NCBI GenBank assembly: GCA_030737835.1
Contig: CM060849.1
Location: 8,330,268-8,394,267, forward strand
Source of the DNA: Acorus gramineus
Lineage: Eukaryota; Streptophyta; Magnoliopsida; Acorales; Acoraceae
Direction of reading: 5' to 3'
Length of the DNA stretch: 64,000 nt
Shown here: piece by piece, positions 38,876 to 49,872 of the stretch
Layout: the number at the start of each line of letters is the position of its first letter
How positions within the stretch are numbered: position 1 is the stretch's first letter
Notes under the pieces: generated by a model
What the model was told of the DNA's origin: nothing
What the model saw: the letters and a program-made list of their open reading frames with translations, nothing else
Database searches by the model: none
Translations under genes and position numbers: made by a program

Positions 38876-39633
38876 AGTTTACTGGGATCACCTCTACCAT
38901 TAACAAAGAACTTATATTCATTGGTTACTTGAATATATGAACTATTGTGAATGAAATTAGGATTAAATGGTTCTGGATACGATGTGTGGATGAAGACTTC
39001 ATGGTAAGTTATGGATTATTTGTATGTTTTAACATTAAATAAATTTATGTATTTGTTTCCAATGAAAGTGAAACTTGGGAAATGTACATTTGTCTCATTC
39101 ACATTATGTGACGTGTGATTTTTTTTACATGTAATTTAACTTTTTCAAATATATCAAGAATAAATTTGTATTATCTGAATTTTTTCAATATGTATAAATA
39201 TATAATTTGATTTTTTAGAATATTTTTAACACATCATATAAATTACTAATATTATTTTTATTTACACTCGCACACCATGTATGGAAAAGATTAGTATATA
39301 TCTATGTTACTAACAAAAAAGAGTTTAAAAAATAAAATAAAAAAGAGTTTCAACTTTTTTCCTTCTTCCCTTTGACATTTGTATTTAATATGAATTGACC
39401 ACCGTTATTAAAACAAAAAAAAAAACTTTCTTCCTTCTTTCCTTTGACATACTAAATAAAATAACAATTTTAAAAATACATGGAATGAAAAGTGTTGATC
39501 ATGTCACATCATCACTTTTATTGTATTATTTTTATTGATTTTGTATTGGGATAAAGATGAAAAATATCTATCTATTTACATGTGTGTATATATATTAATT
39601 GAATCTCATATCCACCTGATCTCAATATTTTTT

Positions 39634-40171
39634 AGGAAAAAATCCAAATAAGCTCTCGTTAAACTGCCTGAAATCCATGCCCATAGTTTTTCCTAAAGTT
39701 CATATAACCCTCTGAAAACATATACGTAAATCTAAATAACCCTTTGAGTTAAACTTTCATAGAGAGATGTGGAATATTATGCGAATATTCCATTTTGTTA
39801 ACCCTGATTGAAAACACAGCATATTAAAACTCCCTTACAATTTGTTAAAAATGCAAAAGATCTTATGTACATAACAATTTTATCCCTCTGGATAGTTTAT
39901 AAAACCATATCTGGAGGAGTAAAATCATCAATCACAAATGATTTTTCACTTTTTTAATACATTGTAGGGGTTTTGGGTATCCTATATTTTCAACTAGGGT
40001 TAATTAGACATAATAGTAGCATAATGATCTGAATCTTTCAATAAAAATTTAACTTAAAAGGCTATTTAGATTTACATGAATGTTTTCATGGGGTTATATA
40101 GACTTTAGAAAAAATCGAAGGGTTATATGGATTTCAGGCAATTTATGGGGGGTTATTTGGATTTTTTTCCT
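39634..40171. mobile_element. foldback-type MITE with long terminal inverted repeats
   Basis: Starts AGGAAAAAATCCAAATAA and ends with its complement. Homology between the two arms continues inward for about 130 bp, including TGCCTGAAATCCAT, ATATAACCC and GTAAATCTAAATA.CC. The unpaired centre (about 39770-40030) holds a small hairpin TGGAATATT-ATGCG-AATATTCCA (39771-39793). No exact target duplication is visible. Long TIRs without a gene fit a Mutator-type or foldback MITE. Confidence 0.75.
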
Positions 40172-40501
40172 AATTTTTAATGGGTGTTTACTATAAATAC
40201 TATACATATTTTTGTCATTTATCCAATGGTGATGGGTATGGAAAATTATATACAAAACATCTAGATAAAATTCTATATATTGGGCATGATATTCAAAACG
40301 TATTCTAACCTTAAATTTTCATAATCCGCGAACAAATGTTAAAGTAAATCCATTAAAAAATTCAAAGATTGTACATTTTCAGACTTTTCATTCGTTACAC
40401 TATGACCAATCATAAATACTTCCACTACAAATATGATAACCTAAATTCTCCAAATTTTGAAAACCATACATAGATCACTTAAAAACGAAGAGGAAAAAAG
40501 A

Positions 40502-40550
40502 ATGGCAACCTCTCTAAAGCTCTTTTCTTTATTACTTCTGTTTATATGTG
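40502..40550 (+). pseudogene. signal-peptide first exon, copy 1, donor lost
   Basis: Encodes MATSLKLFSLLLLFICG, a classic short secretory signal (Lys near the start, then a Leu-rich core). The site that is GTATGT in the other copy reads GAATGT here, so the splice donor is destroyed. No downstream exon is recognisable. Probably the relic of a gene for a small secreted plant peptide whose mature part is missing. Confidence 0.5.
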
Positions 40551-40881
40551 GAATGTCTCTTATATTGAGGTTCTATTTGGAATCTATTATCAAATTTCTT
40601 TATTACTTTAGTAGAATCAATTTTTCAATAAGATTTTCATTTTTTTTTTGAAGTTTAGTATTTTTATTTCAGATTTTATGTATTGAATAAATAAAACAAT
40701 TTTTAAAAAATATGATTAAAAATAGTCAATTTTTTATATGAATGGATTCTTATTGAATATCTTTAAAATTTCAACCTTTTCATGTACCAAAAATCAACGT
40801 ATAATATTATGTAGCATCTCTTATTTTAATCAATTAGAAACATATACTATTTTTAAAAATCAGATCCAAATGGAACCCACA

Positions 40882-41327
40882 TAGGGGTGGTAAGTGAATC
40901 GAGCAGTTCGGGTTCAGCTCGGTTAAAGTTTGTTTCGGCTCATTCGATTAGACAAATGAGTCGATCTTGAACACTTTTTAAAACTCGGTTTATAAACGAG
41001 CCGAGTCTGAGCCGAACCCGAGCCTATACGAGCTTGTTACTTAGCATAAAAGGGGAAAACAAAAAATCCGAGCCAAGCCCAAGGGGAGCCCGAGCTTATG
41101 TCATTTTCATGTGTATAAGGTGTTGCGATTTGTGAAAAGAGTCTTCTCAATTACTAAATAAGTTTTTTTTTTAGCTAAAGGAATTCGAGCCAATTCGAGC
41201 TTTTCACGAGCCAAACAAACTGAGCTTGAACACGAAATTAAGCTCGGTCTCAAACCGAGTCTAATACTAAATGAGCCGAGATTGAACATGTTAAAGCTTG
41301 ACTCGTTTGGCTCGTTTACCACCCTTA
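40882..41327. mobile_element. hAT-type MITE with 8-bp target duplication
   Basis: The TIR begins TAGGGGTGGTAAG at the left and reads TAAGGGTGGTAAA inward from the right. It is flanked by AACCCACA (40874-40881) and AACCCATA (41328-41335), an 8-bp duplication with one mismatch, as expected for hAT. The paralogous segment at 49099-49832 lacks the element and has a single AACCTATA there, an empty site. The interior is rich in GAGCC/CTCGG-type inverted motifs and encodes no transposase. Confidence 0.9.
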
Positions 41328-41382
41328 AACCCATATCATCATCAATCAACTAAGGCATATACTAGAAATAGTGTTACTTTAA

Positions 41383-41576
41383 ACCGTCCGATATAACGGT
41401 GTTGCAGACGAGGACCGGCCGCCTCGTACAAGGCCAGGCGGAGTATGCCGTATCAGTGACCAACAAATGCGTGTGCACCCAGTCCAACGTGGCCTCCGTT
41501 GCGACGGCTTGAACTCAATTGAGGCAGTGGACCCGAAAATCATTCGTCCATTGGACGATCGGGATTGTATCGTCAA
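41383..41576 (+). repeat. GC-rich dispersed repeat, copy 1
   Basis: About 195 bp beginning ACCGTCCGATATA and ending near ATTGTATCGTCAA. A diverged second copy in the same orientation lies at 54155-54349. The copies share GCCGCCTCGTACAAGG, CAGTCCAACGTGG and ATTGGACG. It is much more GC-rich than its surroundings. No family recognised; the overlapping short frames are not conserved as protein. Confidence 0.75.
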
Positions 41577-41709
41577 AGATGGCGGCGCAATCTCCCCCGG
41601 GCCACCGTTTCATTCAATTACGCATGGAAGAGCCCCCCGGACTACTCGTTTGTTAATTCCCAGTCAACTTGTGATTGAAAATGAGAGACCATGTTGTGAA
41701 ATTTGAATT

Positions 41710-43035
41710 CTGGGACTTTTGGAGATGAGGATGAATAAATTGATGGAATTGTTAGTGATTCATATTTTGTGTTTTTATTTTATATAGAATTTTCATATCA
41801 ATTTGTACTGAGTCATATTCGTAGGTATTTGTGTAATGAGATTCATCAATAGTTTCTTGAATGAATGAGGTTTTTAAATATTTGGACATGTTTTATATCC
41901 ATCCAATTATGTCTTGGTCAGATTTCTTTTTTAGATTTAATTGATCCGTGGAATGATTTTAAATTGTTTTAAAATATGAAAGATCACATTGATGTAGTTA
42001 ATCATTGTGGTCATTAATTGTATATATAAATTAAAGGATTTAAATTCTAAGATTTTATAGATTAAAGGATTTAAATTTTAACAATATATTTCTAATCAAT
42101 ATCATTTGCATTATGGTTTGCTTTTAACATCTATACTACTTGTATTAAAACACCAATCTTGAAAAACATTCATTTTTTTCACTTTTACCATTTTCAACTC
42201 TTGAAATTTCATCTCTGTACCGAATGAAATTTTGTTATCAAACTTAAAACCAGGCAAATTTTTTTGTTTTTTGTTTTTTTTAAAAAATTGTAGTCATATT
42301 TCAGTGCATGGAAGATCCAGAACATGACTAAATGAGATGAGAAGTGAAGAATAAAAACATAGCTAAGGCATGAACATCAAAATAAAGATATCTCCCACAC
42401 GCCAGGTGTCCCGACTCCCCCACGCTGGTTCACAGGCAATGCTAGTAGAAAAGACTTCTACCCCGCCCCGTCTCGCGGCCCACTCTACTCGGGACTTTTG
42501 AAGAGGAGGATGAATAAATTGATGGAATTGTTTAGTGATTCATGTATTGTGCTTTTATTTTATATAGAATTTTCATATCTGTTTGTATTGAATCCTATTC
42601 GTACGTACTTGTGTAATGAGATTTTCATCAATAATTTCTTGATTGAATGAGGTTTTTAAATATTTGGACTTCTTTTATATCCATCCAATTATGTCTTGGT
42701 CAGATATTTTTTTAGATTTAATTCATCCGTGGAATGGTTTTAAATTGTTTTAAAATATGAAGATCACATTGATGCAGTTAATCATTGTGGTAATTAATTG
42801 TATATATAAATTAAAGGATTTAAATTCTAAGAATTTATAGATTAAAGGATTTAAATTTTAATAATATCTTTCTAATCAATATCATTTGCAGAATGGTTTG
42901 CTTATAACATCTATACTACTTATATTAAAACACCAATCCTGAAAAACATTCAGTTTTCATTTTTACCCTTTTCAACTCTTGAAATTCCAATCCTGTCCTG
43001 AATGAAATTTAGTTATCGGACTTAAAACCAAGCGA
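41710..43035 (+). repeat. tandem duplication of a roughly 550-bp unit, period about 780 bp
   Basis: Copies at about 41710-42260 and 42491-43035 start with GGGACTTTTG and GAGGATGAATAAATTGATGG and stay collinear throughout. Both contain an A^TCTATACTACT(T)..TATTAAAACACCAAT sequence (42130 and 42910), the form of a plant Helitron 5' terminus, with identical-type upstream flank. The spacer (42261-42490) contains a GC-rich patch. Non-coding. Confidence 0.8.
42130..42260 (+). mobile_element. Helitron 5'-end fragment (second copy at 42910)
   Basis: TCTATACTACTTGTATTAAA preceded by A closely fits the plant Helitron 5' terminal consensus. No matching hairpin plus CTRR 3' end could be placed with confidence. 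The same tip recurs at 42910 within the duplicated unit. Confidence 0.45.
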
Positions 43036-43084
43036 AAAAAAAAAATTCAGGTGTAATCCATTTGATTCGACTCCTTAACCGTTT

Positions 43085-43345
43085 CGATACAAAATAAGAT
43101 TTATTATTTGGTATACAGTTATTGCGGCATAAGTGAGTATAAATAAAGATAAAGTGATTTTGAGTTTGGTTGTGTTTTGAATTATTCTAATTGGAAAACC
43201 TAATAATAAATTTTTATTGTTTAAGTAAAATGTGAATAAAGTGTTGATACAGATTTATAAAAGGCGAATAAATTATGATAGGTGATTTATTAGAGGTGAT
43301 GAAGGTTGATTTGACAGTGGATCCACATATTCTTTGGGTGGAATA
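43085..43345 (-). repeat. repeat family A, copy 2 (inverted)
   Basis: Minus-strand counterpart of 38560-38875, sharing CACTGTCAAATCAAC, CATCACCTCTAATAAATCACC, CTTTATTCACATTTTAC and ACTTTATCTTTATTTATACT. The reading frames 43214-43470 are repeat sequence and not genes. Confidence 0.65.
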
Positions 43346-43848
43346 ACCTGGAATAACTTTAATTCTAGAGGTTGGTTGGAATCTATATACCAGTTTATTC
43401 CGACATAGTTTATCCCTGGGTATTCCTTGCATCCAAACAATAAAAAACAACTATTCTGCTTTATTCTCACTTATTCTCTGGGCTATTCTATATCTGTTTT
43501 GAGTTTTTAATTTTATTTTTGCTTACTGTGTAAGATATTCTTTTATTTGATCACCCCAGATTTCATTGAAGGTAAACGTGTATGATAATTACTCACATTA
43601 GTGGTGTACGAATATGTGAATGAATTATAAGATAGGGGACGTGCGGAGAGAAAAGTTACACACATTTTACTTTAGTTATGACTATCCATGTTTTGTGCAA
43701 TTCATTGTGGTCTAATTTCATATGCAAGTGTTTTCTGTTTTGAATTTATTTAGTCATTGGCATGGTATTGGTTAAATTAAATTTAAAAAAAAAATTGAAA
43801 TGGAAGGAGTGGGTGAAGAAAAAATTAGAATTTGGTGGAAATGGATAT

Positions 43849-43965
43849 GGAGCTAATTGATATCTGAAAAAAAAAGTAATATTAAGTGCTGGAATAAGTA
43901 TATGTGGAATCTAATTAATATCTGAAAAAAAAAGTAATGTTAAGTGTTAGAATAAGTGTACGTGG
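43849..43965 (+). repeat. 58-bp tandem duplication
   Basis: Two copies of a unit containing TATCTGAAAAAAAAAGTAAT and AAGTG.T.GAATAAGT, with starts 58 bp apart (43861 and 43919). A smaller duplication (GTCTTTGCGTGTC) follows at about 44047-44080. No gene. Confidence 0.8.
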
Positions 43966-44553
43966 AATTCTAGACTGTATTGTAGGTCTAAGTCTCAGTC
44001 TTACTCAATTTTTTCCCAACATCCTCTGATTCCCTCCCATCTTTTGTCTTTGCGTGTCTTCTGTCTTTGCGTGTCCTTCTAAAGCAAAAGATACCACACA
44101 ATCAAATTGGCTAGGGTGATTTGGTTAAGTTAATGTCAATTTGTTTCACTAGGCTCTTAACCCTAAGTAAGAATACACCTTGTTCTCCTCAACCATGTCC
44201 CACTAACCCAACCAGTATACCTCCTCATGGAACCCTCATGTGCCCTATAGTGTTGTGTTGGTAAGTAATGTTATAGGCAGACCTTTTTTAGGGGGAAAAT
44301 GTTAGTGACGGTCATTTCTACCTTCCTTTTGTAGTTCTAACATGTTTGGAAATTTTTTTAAAAAGATATATATTCATCAGATGAATCACATATTTTTATA
44401 AGAAAAAAATTAAGTTTATATTCGAATGCTTTGAGTACTTGATGGCTCACTTTTTTACACTCAGTTATAGATTGTGCTTGAATTCCATATTGTATGTCTA
44501 TTTTTTGTTCATCTAACCATTCCGAAGTTATCAATTTCTGCTTTAAAAGTGTG

Positions 44554-45334
44554 ATTTTTGTTGGAAAACGGGACAATGGAAGGAGACAGAACCGGTGCGG
44601 GTGCTTCAAGGATCAACAGTGTTGAATGCTTTTAGACAGACTTCTCCCGTTCCGGTATAAACCGTGAGTACACCAGGGATTGATGAAGTGCTGCCTTCAG
44701 GATACAATGAAGCCCACTCTTGGTGTTAAGAACAGAGTGTGTACTCTCTGTCTCAACCTCTTAGAACTCTCTGTTTGAAGGGACTGATGATGCTAACTCG
44801 TAATGGAAAGATAGAGAAGATGAGTGGTTTTTGTTGTGGTTGGTGTTGTGTTCGTTTTGGATATGAGGGTCTCAATTTATAAGCAAAATGGTGTCTTTTG
44901 GTTCAAATGAGACACCCTTTCATGAATGGGGAGTTACAGGAACCGTCCGATCGGTGGTCCACCGTTTCCACGCGATCGTGCGGTCCAGATCGTCCATCAC
45001 GAGATGCATCCCATCCAATGGCACCCCTTGGTGAATATAACCACCAACTGTCAATCCAACGGTGCACATTGCGAAGTGCCAAGTGCGCCCTAAAATGCCC
45101 AATACGCACACGCGCGCGTATTGGTGCTTCTCACCACCCTGCATCATAGGTCCACCATAAAGTGTCCACTAAAAGGACTTCACTAGAGTAGATTGAACCC
45201 TCTTTATAAACACTCAAAACTTTTTAGAAACAACCGATGTGAGACTAAAGAATAGGACCACTTTCATCTTCTCATGGGGGGACCACTAAAACCCAAAAAT
45301 TTGAATTAAAATATTGAAAATACCCAACAATTTT
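44554..45334 (-). mobile_element. solo LTR (771 bp) with 5-bp target-site duplication
   Basis: The LTR itself spans 44559-45329, starting TGTTGG and ending CCAACA, and is flanked on both sides by ATTTT (44554-44558; 45330-45334). A TATA-like TTTATAAAG on the minus strand about 130 bp in from the right end suggests minus-strand orientation, though the plus strand also has a TATA-like site near 44876. There is no internal region, PBS or second LTR: the product of unequal LTR recombination. The frames at 44898-45149 lie inside the LTR. Confidence 0.85.
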
Positions 45335-46320
45335 GACATTCTTTTCAAGGTAAGTTTAGAGCACCACATGTGATTTATTATTTATGCACAATCCTTAATG
45401 TCATGTTTATGGATATTTTCCTGCTACTTTTGCATATAAAGAAACAATTTCTAGAAACATCGCCCAATGATTATATTAGCAGAAGCCTTCTTTCTTAAAT
45501 GTTTTGTGCTTAGTGAAATATATCTATCATATAGGAGCTGTCTTTCCACATATTTATATATAGAGAAGAAATACTTTTATAAATATTTAGTAGAAACGAG
45601 GATGATGATGATGGAAATAATGGACTTTTGTATCCTCTTAATCTAATATTATACTTTACATCTTGTTATTAATTAGTTAATATCTCATTAATTCTGACAT
45701 GAATATGATATTTAATGTTATAATCTTGTTTAAAACCTAGACTTGATTCCATTGGATTACTTTCTTTAATTTTTTATTATCAATGCATGCACGGCCTCTC
45801 TAACTGATTTTGGGTTTTTTTTTTCAAATTTTGGGAGTGTCTAGGGTTGGGCTAGGAGGGTCCCTTAACGCCTTCTTTTTTCTTCTCGTCGGTGTGGTAT
45901 TTCACAAAGACTTGCCGCAGTAAGGGAGAAGGGGTGAACAAGCACACTTGGACAGTGCAGTTCTACAACTTCTATGTGGCCATACTGGCCAATTCATTGA
46001 GAAAATAGAGATGTAGCATAAACATCTTAGTTTTCTATATGTTTTGCTATTACTTAGTTGATCTGGTTAATTATGATGCTATTTGATATTAAATTAGGTT
46101 ATTTCATGGGATGTCTAATATTTTTTATTTTTGGTATTTGTGATAGGCAATTTTCTACAGAAAACTGGGGCAAGAAACATTAGTGCTCTAGATATTGGAC
46201 ATGTAAGTGTCAGTTAACAGCTTTCAAATATCTCATCTGTTGCATGAACTTCATAGATGGGTCTTCACATGTTATTGAAAGTTTTCATATTAATATTTAA
46301 AATTTCCTTTGTCTTGAAAG

Positions 46321-47500
46321 AAACTGGAGGATAGTGAAGTTGCAAAGCAATATTGTGTAGAGATTGTTAGACGCGATGCTTATATGTAGTAAGTTTTTGT
46401 TGATTTGGTGAATCCTTTGGCTTCTTTATATTTTATTAGCGACATAGTATAGTTATTTCCTATGCATTCAGGCTGTTGGATATGTAATTGGATCCACAAA
46501 ATGAGAAGGAATCCATGTTTAATGATCAAGTTCGTCTTCTCCACAGTTATAGGGAGTCTTTGGATCCCCTCAAAGTATTAGAGGTAAACTATTTATTATT
46601 TATATAGTTCAGTATTTCAGATCAAGAAAATATGCGCATTGATCCATGTTCATGGAGGTTTTATGTTGCATTACATCATCATGAAAAGTGGGAGTGAGAG
46701 ACGAATATTCATTTCATGAAAGATTGGCTGATTTCAAGATATATAGAAAGATATTTATTCATAACCCACATGAATGTTTTCTCTATGTTATATCAGGACA
46801 TTTGCATGCCCAAAAAAAGCGTAAATGAAAAACTATATTGTCTGACTTGATAAATCTTCCAGTCAAAATAATGGAAATCTATTTCTACTTATAATTTTAT
46901 TTAGGCCCATAATCTAAGATATTTGACCTAGAATTTCTTTTGCAGAAACTGTCACCTGAGATGCCTATTAAACTTGCCTATGATACTATTAAGAATGATG
47001 AGAGCTTAAGTTCACCATCTCTGTCAAGGACTGTGGAGTACATGCTGCTACAACTTTTCATATCCCATTTTTTCTGGTTATTGAATGTTAAATTTGGAGT
47101 TATTGCTTTTCGAGTATTAATTACTATACTGAACCTTTTGAGCTCATATTTTATATGAATAAAAAAAACTCTCATTTGCTTTTTGTTGTTGGGATTCGTT
47201 GAACAATTAAAATCAGAAAAGGAGTCAATTGTTACAAAAAACCCCTCTTCAAAAAAAAAAAAGTTTTAATTTCACATGTTTATTCGTCATATGTAATCAT
47301 AATGTAATTTAATCTTTATATGGTAGATGACCATATTTTTTTGGAACACTGACCATTGTTTTCATTCTATTGGTTTTTGTAGCTTTGCAGTATTGGAATA
47401 GATGATAATATTGTTGGTACCTGTGCTGAAATCATATTTTCCCAATTGATGCACCTTTTGTTGATGACTCACTACTACTACCATTAGGTTTCTGGTAAGT
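46321..47500 (+). pseudogene. VPS3/TGFBRAP1-like vacuolar sorting protein, C-terminal pseudogene
   Basis: Relic of a CORVET-type vesicle tethering subunit. Exon-like blocks in order: 46321-46389 (YCVEIVRRDAYM then TAG where the family has Gln); 46472-46583 (LLDM stop LDPQNEKESMF, then VRLLHSYRESLDPLKVLE); 46946 to about 47038 (KLSPEMPIKLAYDTI followed directly by NDESL, apparently skipping a normally intervening stretch); about 47393-47430 (IDDNIVGTC, resembling the zinc-binding C-terminus). Introns between the first three blocks keep AG acceptors, so this is a degraded genomic copy and not a retrocopy. Two in-frame stops and the deletion make it non-functional. The frame at 47949-48140 may be a further degraded piece, but I cannot place it. 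The family call rests on remembered similarity. Confidence 0.55.
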
Positions 47501-49098
47501 ATATCTTGGTCTATGGTCATTTGGATTCATCTTAAATGACATGTTATGTATCCATGAAACATTTCATTTTGTAGGAAGTTCCGTTGAACATTTCATCACA
47601 ATTTAGATCGTCTATATTTCAATATTTATTTAGAATTTGTTTCCCATATCAAATAAATCCATATAGGATTCATTCTCATGCCACAATTATAATTTATAAT
47701 TATATATATTTCTAATGAGTGGTTTCATTAATCCAAATTGTATCGTTCTTTATAACATAACAAAGACAGACATTCTATGATCTGAATTGTCTTTAACATT
47801 GACAAATGTTTTTCATTAGAGAGTTTCTCATTGTCATAAATTATATTTACCCTTCAGTGTTGCAATGCAATAAGTCATTGATTTTCTACTACTGCCTATC
47901 TTGAAATCCATGTTTATGTAGAACATTTATCTTCACAAAATATCATTTGTGTTATCTTGTAATACAGCTCATGAAGTTTCTAAAATTGGCTTTATTTTCT
48001 TTCAGAGGAGGAGATTTTCAGCGACATCCTACCTTGTCAACAAGGGCCAATTTATGTGTGGTGAGGAATTTTTCCTGAATGTGCCCATTTCTTATGTCGT
48101 GCAAATATGCCACTACAACCGGAGAATCCAGGTGTCTTGAATTATTTCAACTAATGATCTTTCCATTTCTTTCTTGCAGTCTTGTAAAGTGGCCCTATTA
48201 ATCGGGGATAACTGTTGTCAGCATAAAAGAATTATTTTATACCATGGATATCCAATGAAATTTAGAACTTAGAGTTCACATTGACTAAGAAACCACCAAG
48301 ATTTTGATCCAGTTTGTGAATATGTTGAGTGAATCCTCCTACGCGCTTTCTACATGCCAATTGTATTTTCATCTACCCTTTTATGACTTTCACCTGTGCG
48401 AATGCAAAGCATGGTTATAATGATTTATTTTCTTGAATTAGTAGAGGGATCCCACATTGCTTATCGCAGGTTGGATTGGGCCTTCTAGCAGATTTGTTGT
48501 CTCTCATCAACCTTTAAAGGTTGCTCAAAAAAAGCTCCCTCTTTGTTTGAGGAATTTACAGGCAAAGCTCCAACTTTGACTATATCTGTGTCTTAGCATA
48601 GAGAGCTTGCAAACAAGGTTTCACCTCATTTACAAAGTAGTAGCTAGTTACATTGCTTTGATTATAGTGTAAATGTATTTATGTGATAATGTGACATCAC
48701 ATATCCTAGTCTAATAATTTGTTGTTTCCATAGATGAGAAGATGTGTAATAGATTAATTGTGTGTGTAGATTATAGATGTGTGTGTGTGTGATATATGTG
48801 TGCGTGTGTTGTTTTTTAGCAGCCAGACTTCATCTAATAATATGTTGTTTCCACAGATAACCCAATGACCTATGGCAAATAGAACAAGAAGTGTTTTAAT
48901 TTTTCACAATTTATAATTATTATTCACTTTATCCACAATTTATATGGTCAATTCAACACCAAAAACTTCATTATTATGTTTTTTTAATGAGAATTACTAA
49001 AAACAACAGAAAATGATTTATTTTTTATTTATATTGAAATAATTATCTATTCCAGAATATTTTATGCCGCTACCCAAGATGGAGGCTAATAATATATT

Positions 49099-49832
49099 TT
49101 TACTATAAATATTTTTATCATTTATTTAATTGTGACGGGTATGAAAAATTCTATATAAAACATTTATATAAAATCTCATAATGGGCATGATATTCAAAAG
49201 TATCATAACCTTAAATTTTCATAATCCAGAAACAAATATTAAAGTAAACCCATTAAAAAAATTCAAAGATTGTACATTTTCAGAATTTCCATACTACACT
49301 GTGACCAATCATAAATACTTCCACTACATGTATGATATCACAAATTCTCAAAATTTTAAAAACCATACATAGATCACTAAAAACAGAGGAGGGAAAAAGA
49401 ATGGCAGCCTCTCTAAAGCTCTTTTCTTTGTTACTTCTGTTTCTTTGTGGTATGTCTCTTATATGGAAGTTTTATTTGAAATCAATTATCAAATTTCTTT
49501 ATTACTTTTGTAGAATCAATTTTTCAATAATCGATTTTCATTTTTTTTTCTTCTGAAGTTTAGTTTTTTTATTTCAAATTTTTATGTATTGAATAAATAA
49601 AACAATTTTTTTAAAATATGATTGAAAATAGTCAATTTTTTATATGAATCCATTCTTATTGAGTATTTTTAAAATTTCAGCTTTTCAACTATTAAAAATC
49701 AACGTATAATTGTTTTGTAGAATCTATTATTTTAATCAATTAGAAGCATATACTATTTTTAAAAATCAGATCCAAATGGAACCTATATCATCATCAACCA
49801 ATTAAGGCATATACTAGAAATAGTGTTACTCT
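49099..49832 (+). repeat. duplicated segment, copy 2 (signal-peptide exon; empty MITE site)
   Basis: Partner of 40187-41379, lying 8.9 kb away in the same orientation. It has no MITE at the corresponding site and ends where the copia LTR region begins, about 40 bp further on. Confidence 0.8.
49401..49449 (+). CDS. possible first exon of a small secreted peptide gene, copy 2 (partial)
   Basis: ATG plus 16 codons (MAASLKLFSLLLLFLC) and one base, then GTATGT, a good splice donor. The upstream region has CATAAATAC as a TATA candidate about 90 bp before the ATG and a purine-rich leader. Signal peptide followed at once by an intron is the layout of many plant genes for small cysteine-rich or lipid-transfer peptides. 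I find no cysteine-rich second exon before the copia LTR at 49873, so the gene is probably truncated by that insertion. Identity of the mature peptide is unknown. Confidence 0.4.
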
Positions 49833-49872
49833 AACAATGTTGTCACATTGTCCACTCGTCAACCTAGGTCAA

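Larger units (their letters stand above)
40187..41379 (+). repeat. duplicated segment, copy 1 (signal-peptide exon; interrupted by a MITE)
   Basis: Collinear with 49099-49832 over its whole length except for the hAT-like MITE at 40882-41335. Contains a promoter-like region (ACCAATCATAAATACTTCC), a 5' UTR and a first exon coding for a secretory signal peptide. Divergence by eye is moderate, with substitutions and small indels throughout. Confidence 0.8.

Noticed and set aside
47949-48140. Separate small gene or extra VPS3 exon
   Set aside because: Opens after an AG with a plausible donor, but the peptide could not be matched to the VPS3 C-terminus or any other family. Left as a note within the pseudogene entry.
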